A DNA stretch of 64,000 nucleotides, taken from NCBI RefSeq assembly GCF_026241515.1, contig NZ_JAPHPW010000018.1, positions 29,130 to 93,129 on the forward strand, read 5' to 3'. Both the position numbers and the translations under genes were made by a program. The notes beneath the pieces were generated by a model. It saw only the letters and a program-made list of their open reading frames with translations. It was not told where the DNA came from and did not search any database. Shown one piece after another: positions 1 to 10,100 of the stretch; the first letter of the stretch is position 1; each line of letters opens with the position of its first letter. The DNA is from Vibrio sp. 14G-20 (GTDB lineage Bacteria; Pseudomonadota; Gammaproteobacteria; Enterobacterales; Vibrionaceae).

Positions 1-22
1 ACCGCAAAAACCAGGAACCCAC

Positions 23-646
23 ATGGAAAACACTGAAAAGTTAAAAAACAGCAAAGAAGTTATCGCATATATTGCTGAATGTTTCCCTAAATGCTTTACT
101 CTAGAAGGTGAAGCGAAGCCACTTAAAATTGGTATTTTTCAAGATCTTGCTGAACGTCTAAATGAAGACGAAAAAGTAAGTAAGACTCAGCTTCGTGCAG
201 CGTTAAGACAGTACACATCATCATGGCGTTACCTGCACGGCGTAAAAGCTGGTGCAGAGCGTGTTGACCTAGACGGCAACGCGTGTGGCACACTAGAAGA
301 AGAGCACGTTGAACACGCTAAAGCTACACTTGCAGAAAGCAAAGCGAAAGTTCAGGCTCGTCGTAAAGAACAAGCACAAAAAGCTCGTGAAGAAGGCAAA
401 GCGAAACCTAAGGCGAAGAAAGCTCAACAGCCTCGTCGTCAAGCGCCTAAAGCACCAAAAGTAGAAAAGCCTGTAGAAACACGCGCTTTGAACGCTGACG
501 AATTCATCGCTGGCAAAGAAGTAAATGTGAACATGGGTAAAGGAAACATGGCTGCGACCATTGTTGAAATCAATAAGGAAGATGTGCGTGTTCAGTTAGC
601 AAACGGCCTACAAATGGTTGTTAAAGCGGAGCACTTGCGCGCTTAA
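23..646 (+). CDS. proQ: RNA chaperone ProQ
   Basis: ProQ is a cytoplasmic FinO-family RNA chaperone that binds structured 3' ends of mRNAs and small RNAs. The 207-aa product has the expected order. An N-terminal FinO domain covers about residues 5-120 and includes the RAALRQYTSSWRYL segment. A Lys/Ala/Gln-rich basic linker follows at about 120-150, and a small Tudor-like C-terminal domain starts near residue 160 (GKEVNVNMGKGNM). An AGGAA element precedes the ATG. The gene is followed after 17 bp by prc, the classical gammaproteobacterial proQ-prc arrangement, so the two are probably co-transcribed. Length is close to the usual 200-230 aa. Confidence 0.95.
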   Translation: MENTEKLKNSKEVIAYIAECFPKCFTLEGEAKPLKIGIFQDLAERLNEDEKVSKTQLRAALRQYTSSWRYLHGVKAGAERVDLDGNACGTLEEEHVEHAKATLAESKAKVQARRKEQAQKAREEGKAKPKAKKAQQPRRQAPKAPKVEKPVETRALNADEFIAGKEVNVNMGKGNMAATIVEINKEDVRVQLANGLQMVVKAEHLRA

Positions 647-663
647 AGGAGATACTCCTACGC

Positions 664-2658
664 ATGAAATGCCGTTCAAAATTGACACTGATTGCTGCTA
701 GCTTTTGTCTAGCAGCTTCAGCTCAGGCTCTTGAAGCCAAATTAGATCAGGACGATTTACCTTTACTCGTTCCTGAGGCCCAACACGAAACTGCTAGTAA
801 ACGTGTTACTTCTCGATTTACTCGTTCTCACTATAAACACTTCAATCTCAACGATGATTTCTCTCAAGCTATCTTTAATCGTTATTTAGAGATGCTGGAT
901 TATAATCGTAATATCTTCACTCAAGCTGATATTGACTCTTTCTCCTCATCATCTGTTCAAATTGATGATCAGCTGAAAGCGGGTAATAACCAGATTGCTT
1001 TCGATGTTTATAATCTTTCTATGCAGAAGCGTTTTGAACGTTTTCAGTATGCGCTGTCTTTGCTAGACACTGAGATTAAGTTTGATACCGATGAAAGTAT
1101 TGAGCTCAATCGCAATGAAGCGGAATGGCCGAAAGATATCGCCGAAGTGAATGAGCTTTGGAGGAAGCGTGTTAAATACGATGCGTTGAATCTAAAACTT
1201 ACTGGTAAAGAGTGGCCAGAGATTCAAGAAGTTTTGGAAAAGCGTTACAACAATGCGATGAAGCGTATCACGCAATCGCATAATGAAGATGCTTTCCAAA
1301 TCTACATGAACGCATTTGCGCGTGAAGTTGATCCTCACACCAGTTACCTTTCTCCAAGAAATGCAGAGCAATTCCAATCAGAGATGAATCTATCTCTAGA
1401 AGGTATTGGTGCTGTACTTCAGATGACAGACGACTACACCGTTATTCGATCTTTAGTTGCTGGTGGCCCTGCGTCAAACAGCAAACAATTGAGCGATGGC
1501 GACCGTATTGTTGGCGTTGGTCAAGATGGCGAAGAGATTGTTGATGTTATCGGCTGGCGTTTAGACGATGTAGTGCAATTAATTAAAGGACCGAAAGGGA
1601 CCAAAGTTAAGCTACAGATCTTGCCAGATGGTAAAGATGCAAAAAGTCACGTTGTCACAATTGTACGTGATAAGATTCGTTTAGAAGACCGCGCTGTTAA
1701 GTCAGAAGTTATCGAGAAAGATGGCAAGAAGATTGGTGTACTAGAAGTACCAAGCTTCTATGTTGGTCTTTCTAAAGATACAGACAAACTGATCACTGAG
1801 CTTAAAGGGCAAGGTGTTGAAGGCATTATTGTTGATCTGAGAAACAACGGTGGTGGTGCACTCACTGAAGCAACTGAACTCTCTGGTTTGTTTATCAAAG
1901 AGGGACCCGTTGTTCAGGTGCGTGATAGCTACGGTCGTGTCAAAGTTAACAGTGATACTGATGGCGAAATTAGTTACCAAGGTCCACTAACGGTATTGGT
2001 CAATCGCTACAGTGCTTCAGCCTCTGAGATCTTTGCGGCAGCGATGCAAGATTACGGTCGTGCAATCATTCTTGGCGAAAACTCTTTTGGTAAAGGAACG
2101 GTGCAACAACATCGCTCTTTGAATCATATCTATGATTTGTTCGATAAAGAGTTGGGCTACGTTCAATACACAATCCAGAAGTTCTACCGAATCAATGGTG
2201 GCAGTACGCAAAACAAAGGTGTAGTACCTGATATTGCTTATCCAACGCCAATTGATCCTGCTGATACTGGTGAAAGTGTTGAAGATAATGCTCTGCCTTG
2301 GGACAGTATTGATAAAGCAAATTATTCAGTGTTACAGCGTAACGATGAAGAAATAATTGCTTTGACTGCCCAACATCAAGCTCGCATTGCTACTGACATG
2401 GAATTCGGCTTTATCGCGCAAGATATTGAAAAATATAAGGCGGATAAAGACGATAACGACCTTTCTTTGAATGAAAAGGTACGTCAGCAAGAAAGCGATG
2501 ATGCGGATACGCTTCGTCTAGATCGTATCAACCAACGTCAAAAAGCAGCTAAATTAGAGGCATTTAAAACGTTAGATGATATTCCTAAAGACTATGAAGC
2601 CCCGGATGCTTATCTTGATGAGTCTGTTGCTATCATGCTGGATATGATCAAAAAATAG
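664..2658 (+). CDS. prc: Tail-specific periplasmic protease Prc
   Basis: Prc (Tsp) is a C-terminal processing serine protease of the periplasm that degrades proteins with nonpolar C-terminal tails and trims FtsI and cell-wall hydrolases. The 664-aa product begins with a signal peptide (ILAASFCLAASAQA-type, residues 1-22). A PDZ domain lies near residues 240-320. The S41 catalytic region shows the SASASEIF motif at about 450 and the lysine of SFGKGTVQQ at about 477, matching the known Ser-Lys dyad positions of E. coli Prc. A family-typical helical C-terminal part follows. It sits directly behind proQ and is closed by a strong hairpin terminator at 2703. Confidence 0.95.
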   Translation: MKCRSKLTLIAASFCLAASAQALEAKLDQDDLPLLVPEAQHETASKRVTSRFTRSHYKHFNLNDDFSQAIFNRYLEMLDYNRNIFTQADIDSFSSSSVQIDDQLKAGNNQIAFDVYNLSMQKRFERFQYALSLLDTEIKFDTDESIELNRNEAEWPKDIAEVNELWRKRVKYDALNLKLTGKEWPEIQEVLEKRYNNAMKRITQSHNEDAFQIYMNAFAREVDPHTSYLSPRNAEQFQSEMNLSLEGIGAVLQMTDDYTVIRSLVAGGPASNSKQLSDGDRIVGVGQDGEEIVDVIGWRLDDVVQLIKGPKGTKVKLQILPDGKDAKSHVVTIVRDKIRLEDRAVKSEVIEKDGKKIGVLEVPSFYVGLSKDTDKLITELKGQGVEGIIVDLRNNGGGALTEATELSGLFIKEGPVVQVRDSYGRVKVNSDTDGEISYQGPLTVLVNRYSASASEIFAAAMQDYGRAIILGENSFGKGTVQQHRSLNHIYDLFDKELGYVQYTIQKFYRINGGSTQNKGVVPDIAYPTPIDPADTGESVEDNALPWDSIDKANYSVLQRNDEEIIALTAQHQARIATDMEFGFIAQDIEKYKADKDDNDLSLNEKVRQQESDDADTLRLDRINQRQKAAKLEAFKTLDDIPKDYEAPDAYLDESVAIMLDMIKK

Positions 2659-2702
2659 AGCAAATACCTGTTAAAAGGTGATTGTTTAAAGATGCACAAT
2701 TT

Positions 2703-2730
2703 AAAAAGCGAGCCTAGGCTCGCTTTTTTT
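2703..2730 (+). terminator. Rho-independent terminator of proQ-prc
   Basis: A perfect self-complementary hairpin (AAAAAGCGAGCC with GGCTCGCTTTTT) is followed by a run of seven T residues, 45 bp after the prc stop. Confidence 0.9.
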
Positions 2731-2933
2731 GTGTCTATGATTTGACAGGAATACCTGATTGTAATCGTTGAGATTGTCGCAAAGAACACTCAATACTTAG
2801 GGTTATTTAGCTCTATTTTGCGTCGAATAATGACATTTAAGTTACTTTGCACTTAAAATTTAGTGACTTGGATCATATTTTTTCGCTTTCTAATCATTAC
2901 GTGCCTAAGCTTAAAGAAAACGAGGGGGCGCGT

Positions 2934-3617
2934 ATGAAATGGATTCTACTAATTTTATCTTGTTTAAGTTTTGTTGCTTTTGGGAGCGAGGTCGCTTCGA
3001 GCAGCCAACAATCAAAAAGTGATAGCAATCTATCTCATTTTGACCTTCCTCTGTTGCTTGGTGATTGGTATTTGATGAACCCAGATCCTGAACAAGGCAC
3101 TGAAAATTTTAGAGCAATCAAGCTGACTCTCGATTCAAATTACTCATTCACTATCGATATCCAAAAGAAAGACTACAGTGTGGATCATTGGGAAGGTTTG
3201 TATAACGCCAATGAAGACACCATTATTTTGGGTTTGAATACTTCTGAGCCTCAGGTTTACGCGTACAGCAGTAATCACAATATGCTGAATCTTAACGGTG
3301 TTATGTTCACCAAAGCCTTGCCTAACGCCCTGGCAGGAATATGGTCAAGCGCAGAACTTTCCGGGAGTGATTTGCGTGCCAGTAACATTCAAAAAATGGA
3401 TTTAGTGCTTCAGCCTGACTTTATCTTTATGTTCCGAGTGTCCGATGAAGAAGGGGGAGAAGTCATTCGCCGCGGTGTGTATTACACTGAAGGCGACCAG
3501 TTAGTGTTACTTTATGAGAATGGTGAACACGGTACTCGTTATACACTGAACAGCGATGTGTTAACGCTGCAAGGTGAAGAGGGAGACATGTTTGCGGTAC
3601 TCAATCGCATCCGATAA
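2934..3617 (+). CDS. Secreted/periplasmic protein of unknown function
   Basis: I do not recognise this family. I chose the ATG at 2934 over the upstream ATG at 2847 because it has a GAGGGGG ribosome-binding stretch and opens a clear signal peptide (MKWILLILSCLSFVAFGSEV). That gives 227 aa. The mature part looks like two related beta-rich segments. Each has a W-Y/W-S turn (GDWYLMNPDPEQG; GIWSSAELSG) followed by strands such as YSFTIDIQKKDYSVDHWEGLY and FMFRVSDEEGGEVIRRGVYY, suggesting an internal duplication of a lipocalin-like or beta-sandwich unit. No catalytic motif is visible. It stands alone between two terminators. Confidence 0.7.
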   Translation: MKWILLILSCLSFVAFGSEVASSSQQSKSDSNLSHFDLPLLLGDWYLMNPDPEQGTENFRAIKLTLDSNYSFTIDIQKKDYSVDHWEGLYNANEDTIILGLNTSEPQVYAYSSNHNMLNLNGVMFTKALPNALAGIWSSAELSGSDLRASNIQKMDLVLQPDFIFMFRVSDEEGGEVIRRGVYYTEGDQLVLLYENGEHGTRYTLNSDVLTLQGEEGDMFAVLNRIR

Positions 3618-3717
3618 TCGTGAGTTTTAGCAGTAAAGTCGTACTCGTTGATAATATTGTGCACAGTTCATTTCTTAGGCGTTCCTGTCTGATTTGATTG
3701 ATAAAATAGCAAAACAT

Positions 3718-3749
3718 GGAGGCATTTTCTTACAATGCCTCCTTTTTTT
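3718..3749 (+). terminator. Rho-independent terminator
   Basis: GGAGGCATT pairs with AATGCCTCC around a 7-nt loop and is followed by seven T. It ends the monocistronic unit of the preceding secreted protein gene. Confidence 0.85.
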
Positions 3750-3835
3750 AATATTCCCCTTGTTTTATTGGCGCTCAACCTTTAGATATATACAGTTAAA
3801 AAATAATTACGTATAACGATCAAAAGGAACCCGTC

Positions 3836-6442
3836 ATGGCACATATACCTCAAGCCAAGTATCGTAAAGATTATCAATCACCATCTCACACGATTTCTGA
3901 AATCGATCTTACTTTCGATTTGTACGACTCAGCATCCATCGTTACGGCTGTTTCTAGTGTTAAGCAGGAGAAAGACAGCGCGACATTAGTACTTGATGGT
4001 GAAGGCTTGAAGTTGGTTTCTGTTTTGGTTAAAGGCAACGAATGGACTCAGTACGAGCAGTCTGAAACCCAACTTACGCTGAATGACCTTCCAAAAGAAT
4101 TTACTCTAACCATCGTTACCGAAGTTAACCCTGAAGGGAACAGTGCACTTGAAGGCTTGTACAAGTCGGGTGGCGCGTTCTGTACTCAGTGTGAAGCCGA
4201 AGGTTTCCGTCGTATCACTTACTACATGGATCGCCCAGACGTCTTGGCAAAATTCACCACAACGGTTATTGCGGACAAAGCAGAAAATCCATTCTTATTA
4301 AGCAATGGTAACCGTGTTGATGAAGGTGATGCTGAAAATGGTCGTCACTGGGTGAAGTGGCAAGACCCACATCCAAAACCAGCATACCTATTTGCTTTAG
4401 TTGCGGGTGACTTTGACGTACTTCGTGATGCTTACACCACGCAATCGGGTCGAAAAGTTGACCTAGAAATCTTTGTCGACAAAGGTAACCTAGACAGAGC
4501 TAACCACGCGATGGTTTCTTTGATTAACTCAATGAAGTGGGATGAAGAGCGTTTCAACTTGGAGTACGACTTAGACATCTACATGATCGTAGCCGTTGAT
4601 TTTTTCAACATGGGTGCGATGGAAAACAAAGGCCTTAATGTATTCAACTCGAAGTTTGTTCTCGCGAACGACCAAACTGCTACGGATACAGATTACCTAG
4701 GTATCGAAGCGGTAATCGGTCACGAATATTTCCATAACTGGACAGGTAACCGAGTGACTTGTCGCGATTGGTTCCAGCTTAGCTTGAAAGAAGGCTTAAC
4801 CGTATTCCGTGACCAAGAGTTCTCATCTGATCTTGGCTCTCGCGCAGTAAACCGAATCAACAATGTTCGTATTATTCGTGGGCCACAATTCGCTGAAGAC
4901 GCAAGTCCAATGTCTCACCCAATTCGTCCAGAAAAAGTGATAGAAATGAATAACTTCTATACATTGACTGTGTACGAAAAGGGCAGTGAAGTGATCCGAA
5001 TGATCCACACATTGTTGGGTGAGGAAGGTTTCCAAAAAGGCATGAAGCTGTACTTTGAACGTTACGATGGCACGGCGGCAACGTGTGAAGACTTCGTCGC
5101 GGCAATGGAAGATGCGTCGGGCGTCGACCTATCTCAGTTCCGCTTATGGTACAGCCAGTCTGGTACGCCGACGCTGTCTGTTGAAAGTAAGTACGACGCA
5201 GAGAAGAAGCAGTACACGTTAACAACTCGCCAAGTAACAGCGCCAACTCATGAGCAAACGGAAAAGCAGGCTCTACATATTCCTCTTGATATCGAGTTAT
5301 ACACGGCTGCGGGTGAAGTTGTTGAGTTACAATGTAACGGTAAGCCAGTTCATAACGTATTAGATGTGAAAGAAGCAGAGCAAACGTTCGTGTTTGAAAA
5401 CGTTTCTGAGCAACCGATCCCATCATTACTTCGTGAATTCTCTGCGCCAGTGAAATTGGAATACGACTATTCAGATGAAGAACTGATCTTCTTGATGGTG
5501 AATGCTCGCAATGAATTCTCTCGTTGGGATGCGGGTCAAATGCTATTAGCGAAGTACATCTGCAGTAACGTGGAGAAGGTTCAACAGGGTCAAGCGTTTG
5601 AGCTTTCTGATTCTGTTGTTGATGCATTCCGTGGCGTACTGCTGAGTGATTCACTAGAGCCTGCGTTTATTGCAGAAATGCTTTCTCTACCAAGCCACAA
5701 TGAAGTATCGGGTTGGTACGAGCGTGTTGATATTGATGCGGTCGCATCGGTTCTTAACTCAATGAAAGTAACACTAGCTGCGGAACTTGAAGACGAGTTA
5801 GCGGCGGTTTATCACAGCCACGCACTAACGGAATACACGATCGATCACGATTCAATTGGTAAGCGTACTCTACGTAAAGTTTGCCTAAGTTACTTAGCTC
5901 ATACTGAGCAGGGTAATGACTTGGTTGTTGCGATGTACCAGCAAGCAAACACCATGACAGACACCATGGCAGCAATGGGCGCAGCAAATAGTGCACAACT
6001 CGTATGTCGTGAAACCTTGATGGCGGATTACAGTGACAAGTGGAAACACGATGGTCTTGTTATGGATAAGTGGTTTTCATTACAAGGTACAAACCCAAGT
6101 TCAAACGCACTTGAAGTGATCAAAGCGTCGATGTCGCACCAAGCGTTCAGTTTGAAGAACCCGAACCGTACCCGTAACTTGGTCGGTTCATTCTTAAACA
6201 TGAACCCGGTTCAATTCCACGACAAGTCTGGTCAAGGTTATGCATTTGCTGGCGAGATCTTACGTGAACTGAACAGCAGCAACCCGCAAGTGGCTTCACG
6301 TTTGATTGATCCACTTCTTAAGTTCCGTAAGTACGACGATGCTCGTCAAGCTCTGATCAGAAAAGAACTTGAGACGTTAAAGAACATGGACAACCTAGCA
6401 AAAGACTTGTTTGAGAAAGTGACGAAAGCACTAGAGGTTTAA
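3836..6442 (+). CDS. pepN: Aminopeptidase N (M1 metallopeptidase)
   Basis: PepN is the main cytosolic aminopeptidase in gammaproteobacteria and removes N-terminal residues from peptides with a zinc ion. The 868-aa product has the M1 exopeptidase motif GAMEN near residue 260 and the zinc-binding HEYFH motif near 296-300. A second zinc-ligand glutamate follows in the LKEGLTVFRDQEF helix. Length matches E. coli PepN (870 aa). An AAAGGAAC ribosome-binding site precedes the ATG. The gene is monocistronic, with a terminator at 6519. Confidence 0.96.
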   Translation: MAHIPQAKYRKDYQSPSHTISEIDLTFDLYDSASIVTAVSSVKQEKDSATLVLDGEGLKLVSVLVKGNEWTQYEQSETQLTLNDLPKEFTLTIVTEVNPEGNSALEGLYKSGGAFCTQCEAEGFRRITYYMDRPDVLAKFTTTVIADKAENPFLLSNGNRVDEGDAENGRHWVKWQDPHPKPAYLFALVAGDFDVLRDAYTTQSGRKVDLEIFVDKGNLDRANHAMVSLINSMKWDEERFNLEYDLDIYMIVAVDFFNMGAMENKGLNVFNSKFVLANDQTATDTDYLGIEAVIGHEYFHNWTGNRVTCRDWFQLSLKEGLTVFRDQEFSSDLGSRAVNRINNVRIIRGPQFAEDASPMSHPIRPEKVIEMNNFYTLTVYEKGSEVIRMIHTLLGEEGFQKGMKLYFERYDGTAATCEDFVAAMEDASGVDLSQFRLWYSQSGTPTLSVESKYDAEKKQYTLTTRQVTAPTHEQTEKQALHIPLDIELYTAAGEVVELQCNGKPVHNVLDVKEAEQTFVFENVSEQPIPSLLREFSAPVKLEYDYSDEELIFLMVNARNEFSRWDAGQMLLAKYICSNVEKVQQGQAFELSDSVVDAFRGVLLSDSLEPAFIAEMLSLPSHNEVSGWYERVDIDAVASVLNSMKVTLAAELEDELAAVYHSHALTEYTIDHDSIGKRTLRKVCLSYLAHTEQGNDLVVAMYQQANTMTDTMAAMGAANSAQLVCRETLMADYSDKWKHDGLVMDKWFSLQGTNPSSNALEVIKASMSHQAFSLKNPNRTRNLVGSFLNMNPVQFHDKSGQGYAFAGEILRELNSSNPQVASRLIDPLLKFRKYDDARQALIRKELETLKNMDNLAKDLFEKVTKALEV

Positions 6443-6518
6443 GCCAGCAGTAGCTCATTCAGGTAACTGTTTTCTAATAAGCGGCTTGCTAATAAACTGT
6501 TCGCTAAAACGAAAGGTC

Positions 6519-6552
6519 ATCAGTGGTAGAGAGTATCTGCCACTGATTTTTT
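6519..6552 (+). terminator. Rho-independent terminator of pepN
   Basis: ATCAGTGGTAGA pairs with TCTGCCACTGAT (one G-U pair) around a 5-nt loop, followed by TTTTTTG. Confidence 0.8.
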
Positions 6553-6665
6553 GTTTCTGGTTCATCGAATTTTCGATAAGCTAGAGCAGTTTCAAGCTCA
6601 GTTTCACCGTCAGACATCGTTAAGTGCCAAAAAATACCGGCACTGTATATTTATACAGGTATCGT

Positions 6666-6884
6666 ATGAATCGCTATATTTTCCAACTTAATATCTCATA
6701 TCAGCAGTTTTTGGCCAGCTATTCTGGTGCGGCAAGTAAAGTTCAAGTGATAACAACAACAGGTTTACGCTTACAGTTACCTGCAACTCGGTTCAGACCA
6801 TTTCTTACACAAATAGGGGTTAGAGGGCAGTTTAGGCTGACAACTGACCAAAAAAATAAGTTTATTAAGTTAGAAGCTCTGTAA
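6666..6884 (+). CDS. DUF2835 family small protein
   Basis: A 72-aa protein with the DUF2835 pattern: NISYQQFLASYSGAASKVQV, then LQLPATRFRPFLTQIGVRGQFRL. The family is found in marine gammaproteobacteria and has no established function. I start it at the ATG at 6666 because the conserved family begins M-x-x-Y-x-F-x-L-x-I/L. The open frame extends upstream to 6624 but that part looks non-conserved. It stands alone between pepN and the glutamate dehydrogenase gene. Confidence 0.8.
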   Translation: MNRYIFQLNISYQQFLASYSGAASKVQVITTTGLRLQLPATRFRPFLTQIGVRGQFRLTTDQKNKFIKLEAL

Positions 6885-7112
6885 ACCTTGGCGTGCCTAG
6901 TGAGTTAAAAGGAATCTTAATCACATAATCAAACATTTCACCTCTTACCACCTCCAAAACAATTAACTATTTTTCAATAATGCTTTTACAATAAATGAAT
7001 GCATTACCTTTGCTTAACTTGTTAGTAGAAAAGCGCTCAACGGCACGTTTCAAACACCAGATTAAGTGATCCCCCTAATAATAAAATATAATTCTAATTG
7101 TGGAGTGTGACT

Positions 7113-10100
7113 ATGACCGCACGTGAAACTGTGGTTCCAGTTTTACTTGAAAAAGTTTACAAGCTGATTCAAGACAAACTTGACCTTGCTCATCGACCTC
7201 TCGTAACTCAACTTGCTCAACACTTGTTTAGTAACGTTTCTCACGACGATCTGACTCAGAGAAACGAATCCGATTTATACGGTGCTGTAGTTAGCTTATG
7301 GCATCACATCAATGAAAAGAAAGCCGACGAAATCTCTGTACGCGTTTTCAACCCGACGGTAAGTCGTCAAGGTTGGCAGTCTACTCACACTATCGTTGAG
7401 ATAGTCGTACCAGACAGCCCATTCCTTGTTGATTCCGTAAAAATGGCATTGACCCGCCTCGATCTCTCTTCTCACCTTATGCTTCATAACCCAACACAAA
7501 TCTCTCGCTCAGATAAGGGCAGTGTTGTCGGTGTTAGCAATAACGAAGGTGCATTCCAGTCGCTTTTCCATATTGAGGTTGACCGTCTTAGCAGCAAAGC
7601 TGAAATGACCGCACTTAAAACCGAGCTACTGGATATCTTTACCGATACCGGTCTTGTGGTTAATGACTGGCTACAAATGGTAGAACGACTTGAAGAAGTC
7701 ACCAATCAAGTTGAAGAGCAAAAAGAGACGATACCAGTCGATGGTCAGCGCTTTGATGAAACTCTCGCGTTCCTTCGTTGGTTAGGCGAGCACAACTTTA
7801 CGTTTATGGGCTACAAGGAATATGACCTTGTTTCTGTGAATGGCGACACTGAACTACAACCTACCAAGGAGCAAGGCCTTGGTTTGTTCGCAAATTCAGA
7901 TCGTGTACGTAACGTTAAGCTGTCTGAGTTTTCTGACTCGGCACGCTTAGAAGCGAAAAAACCATATGTATTGATCGTAACTAAGGGCAACACGGCTTCA
8001 CGCATTCACCGCCCAGCTTACAATGATTACATCGGTATCAAGAAGTTTGATAAAAACGGCAAGGTCATTGGTGAGCACCGCTTTACCGGTCTTTACACTT
8101 CTGCCGTTTATAACCAGACCGTTGAAACCATTCCTTTAGTTCGTGAGAAAGTTGAGCGTATCTTAGATGCAAGTGGTTACCGTAAGGGTTCATATTCTTA
8201 CAAAGCTCTGCACAACATTCTTGAAAACTACCCACGTGATGAACTGCTTCAAGCTCGAGAAGAAGAGCTACTTGAAGTAGGTACCGGCGTAGTACAAATG
8301 CAAGATCGCGATCTTCTGCGTTTGTTTGTTCGTAAAGACCCGTTTGGCCGTTTCTTCAGCTGTATGGTTTACGTAACAAAAGATCGTTACAACACCGAAC
8401 TTCGTCGTCAAACCCAGCGCATCTTGAAGCAATACTTCGGTTGTGAAGAAGAAGTCGAATTCACGACATACTTCTCTGAAAGCCCACTGGCAAGAACGCA
8501 CTATATTGTTCGTGTTGATAACAACAACATGGATGTGGACGTGAAAACAATTGAGCAAAATTTAATGGAAGTATCGTCTACGTGGGATGACCGCCTCTCT
8601 GAATCAATCGTTGCTAACTTCGGTGAGAGCAAAGGTCTTCCGTTATCGAAAGAGTACATGCGTGCATTCCCACGTTCGTACAAAGAAGACATGATGCCAG
8701 GTTCTGCGGTAGCGGACATCGAGCGTTTAGAAGCACTAAGCGAAGACAACAAACTGGGTATGCTTTTCTACCGTCCTCAAGAAGAAGCGGCAGACTCTAA
8801 AGCCGTTCGTTTGAAATTGTTCTACCACAGTGATGAGCCAATTCACTTGTCTGATGTTATGCCAATGCTTGAAAACTTTGGCCTGCGCGTTATTGGTGAA
8901 TCACCTTATGAAGTGCGCAAGACTAATGGGGTGACTTATTGGATCCTTGATTTCTCGATGCTGCATAAGAGTGACAAGACGATTGATCTTCGTGAAGCTC
9001 GCGATCTTTTCCAACAAGCCTTTGCTGCAATTTGGGCAGGTGAGTTAGACAGCGATGGTTTCAACCGTCTGGTATTGGGTGCAGGTCTTTCTGGCCGTGA
9101 GATCTCTATCTTACGTGCTTATGCTCGTTACATGCGCCAAGTGGGTTTCCCATTCAGCCAACAATACATTGAAGACACATTGTCTCATTACCCAGATTTA
9201 GCAAAAGGGTTAGTGAGCTTATTCGGTAAGCGTTTTGACCCGAAACTGAAGGGTAGCGCGAAGGGCCAACAAGATCTTATTAAGAAGATCACTGAACAGT
9301 TGGATCATGTAGAAAGCTTGGATGATGATCGTATTATTCGTCGCTACATGGAAATGATCACTGCAACGCTTCGTACTAACTACTACCAGTTAGACGACAA
9401 CAAACAGTCTAAACCTTGGTTGGCTCTGAAAATGAGACCAAGCGAGATTCCAGATATCCCAGCGCCGGTTCCTGCGTTTGAGATCTTCGTTTACGCACCA
9501 GACATTGAAGGTGTGCATCTACGTGGCGGTAAAGTCGCTCGTGGTGGTTTACGTTGGTCAGACCGTCAAGAGGATTTCCGTACTGAGATTCTAGGCTTAG
9601 TTAAAGCGCAACAAGTTAAGAACACGGTTATCGTACCGGTTGGTGCTAAAGGTGGTTTCGTGTGTAAGCGTCAGCACATGATGTCGGGCCGTGACGAGAT
9701 CTTTGCGGAAGGTCAACGCTGTTATAAGCGCTTCATCCGTGCGTTACTAGATGTATCAGACAACATCATTGAAGGTGAGGTTATCCCACCTAAGAGTGTT
9801 GTTCGTCACGATGAAGATGATCCGTACTTGGTTGTTGCAGCCGATAAAGGTACCGCGACATTCTCAGATCTAGCGAACTCAGTAGCTGAAGAGTACAACT
9901 TCTGGCTAGGTGATGCGTTTGCATCGGGTGGCTCTAACGGTTATGACCATAAAGCTATGGGTATCACCGCGAAAGGTGGCTGGGAATCCGTTAAACGTCA
10001 CTTCCGTGAAATGGGTATCAATTGTCAAAGCACAGACTTCACTGCGATCGGTGTAGGTGATATGGCGGGTGACGTGTTTGGTAACGGTATGCTGCTATCT

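Noticed and set aside
1646..1658. matS-like GTCACGTTGTCAC in prc
   Set aside because: One mismatch to the consensus at a conserved base; kept as a note, not as a site.
4872..5654. Long antisense open frame (260 codons) in pepN
   Set aside because: It is the reverse-strand shadow of a strongly conserved gene; Pro/His/Ser-rich composition and no start context.
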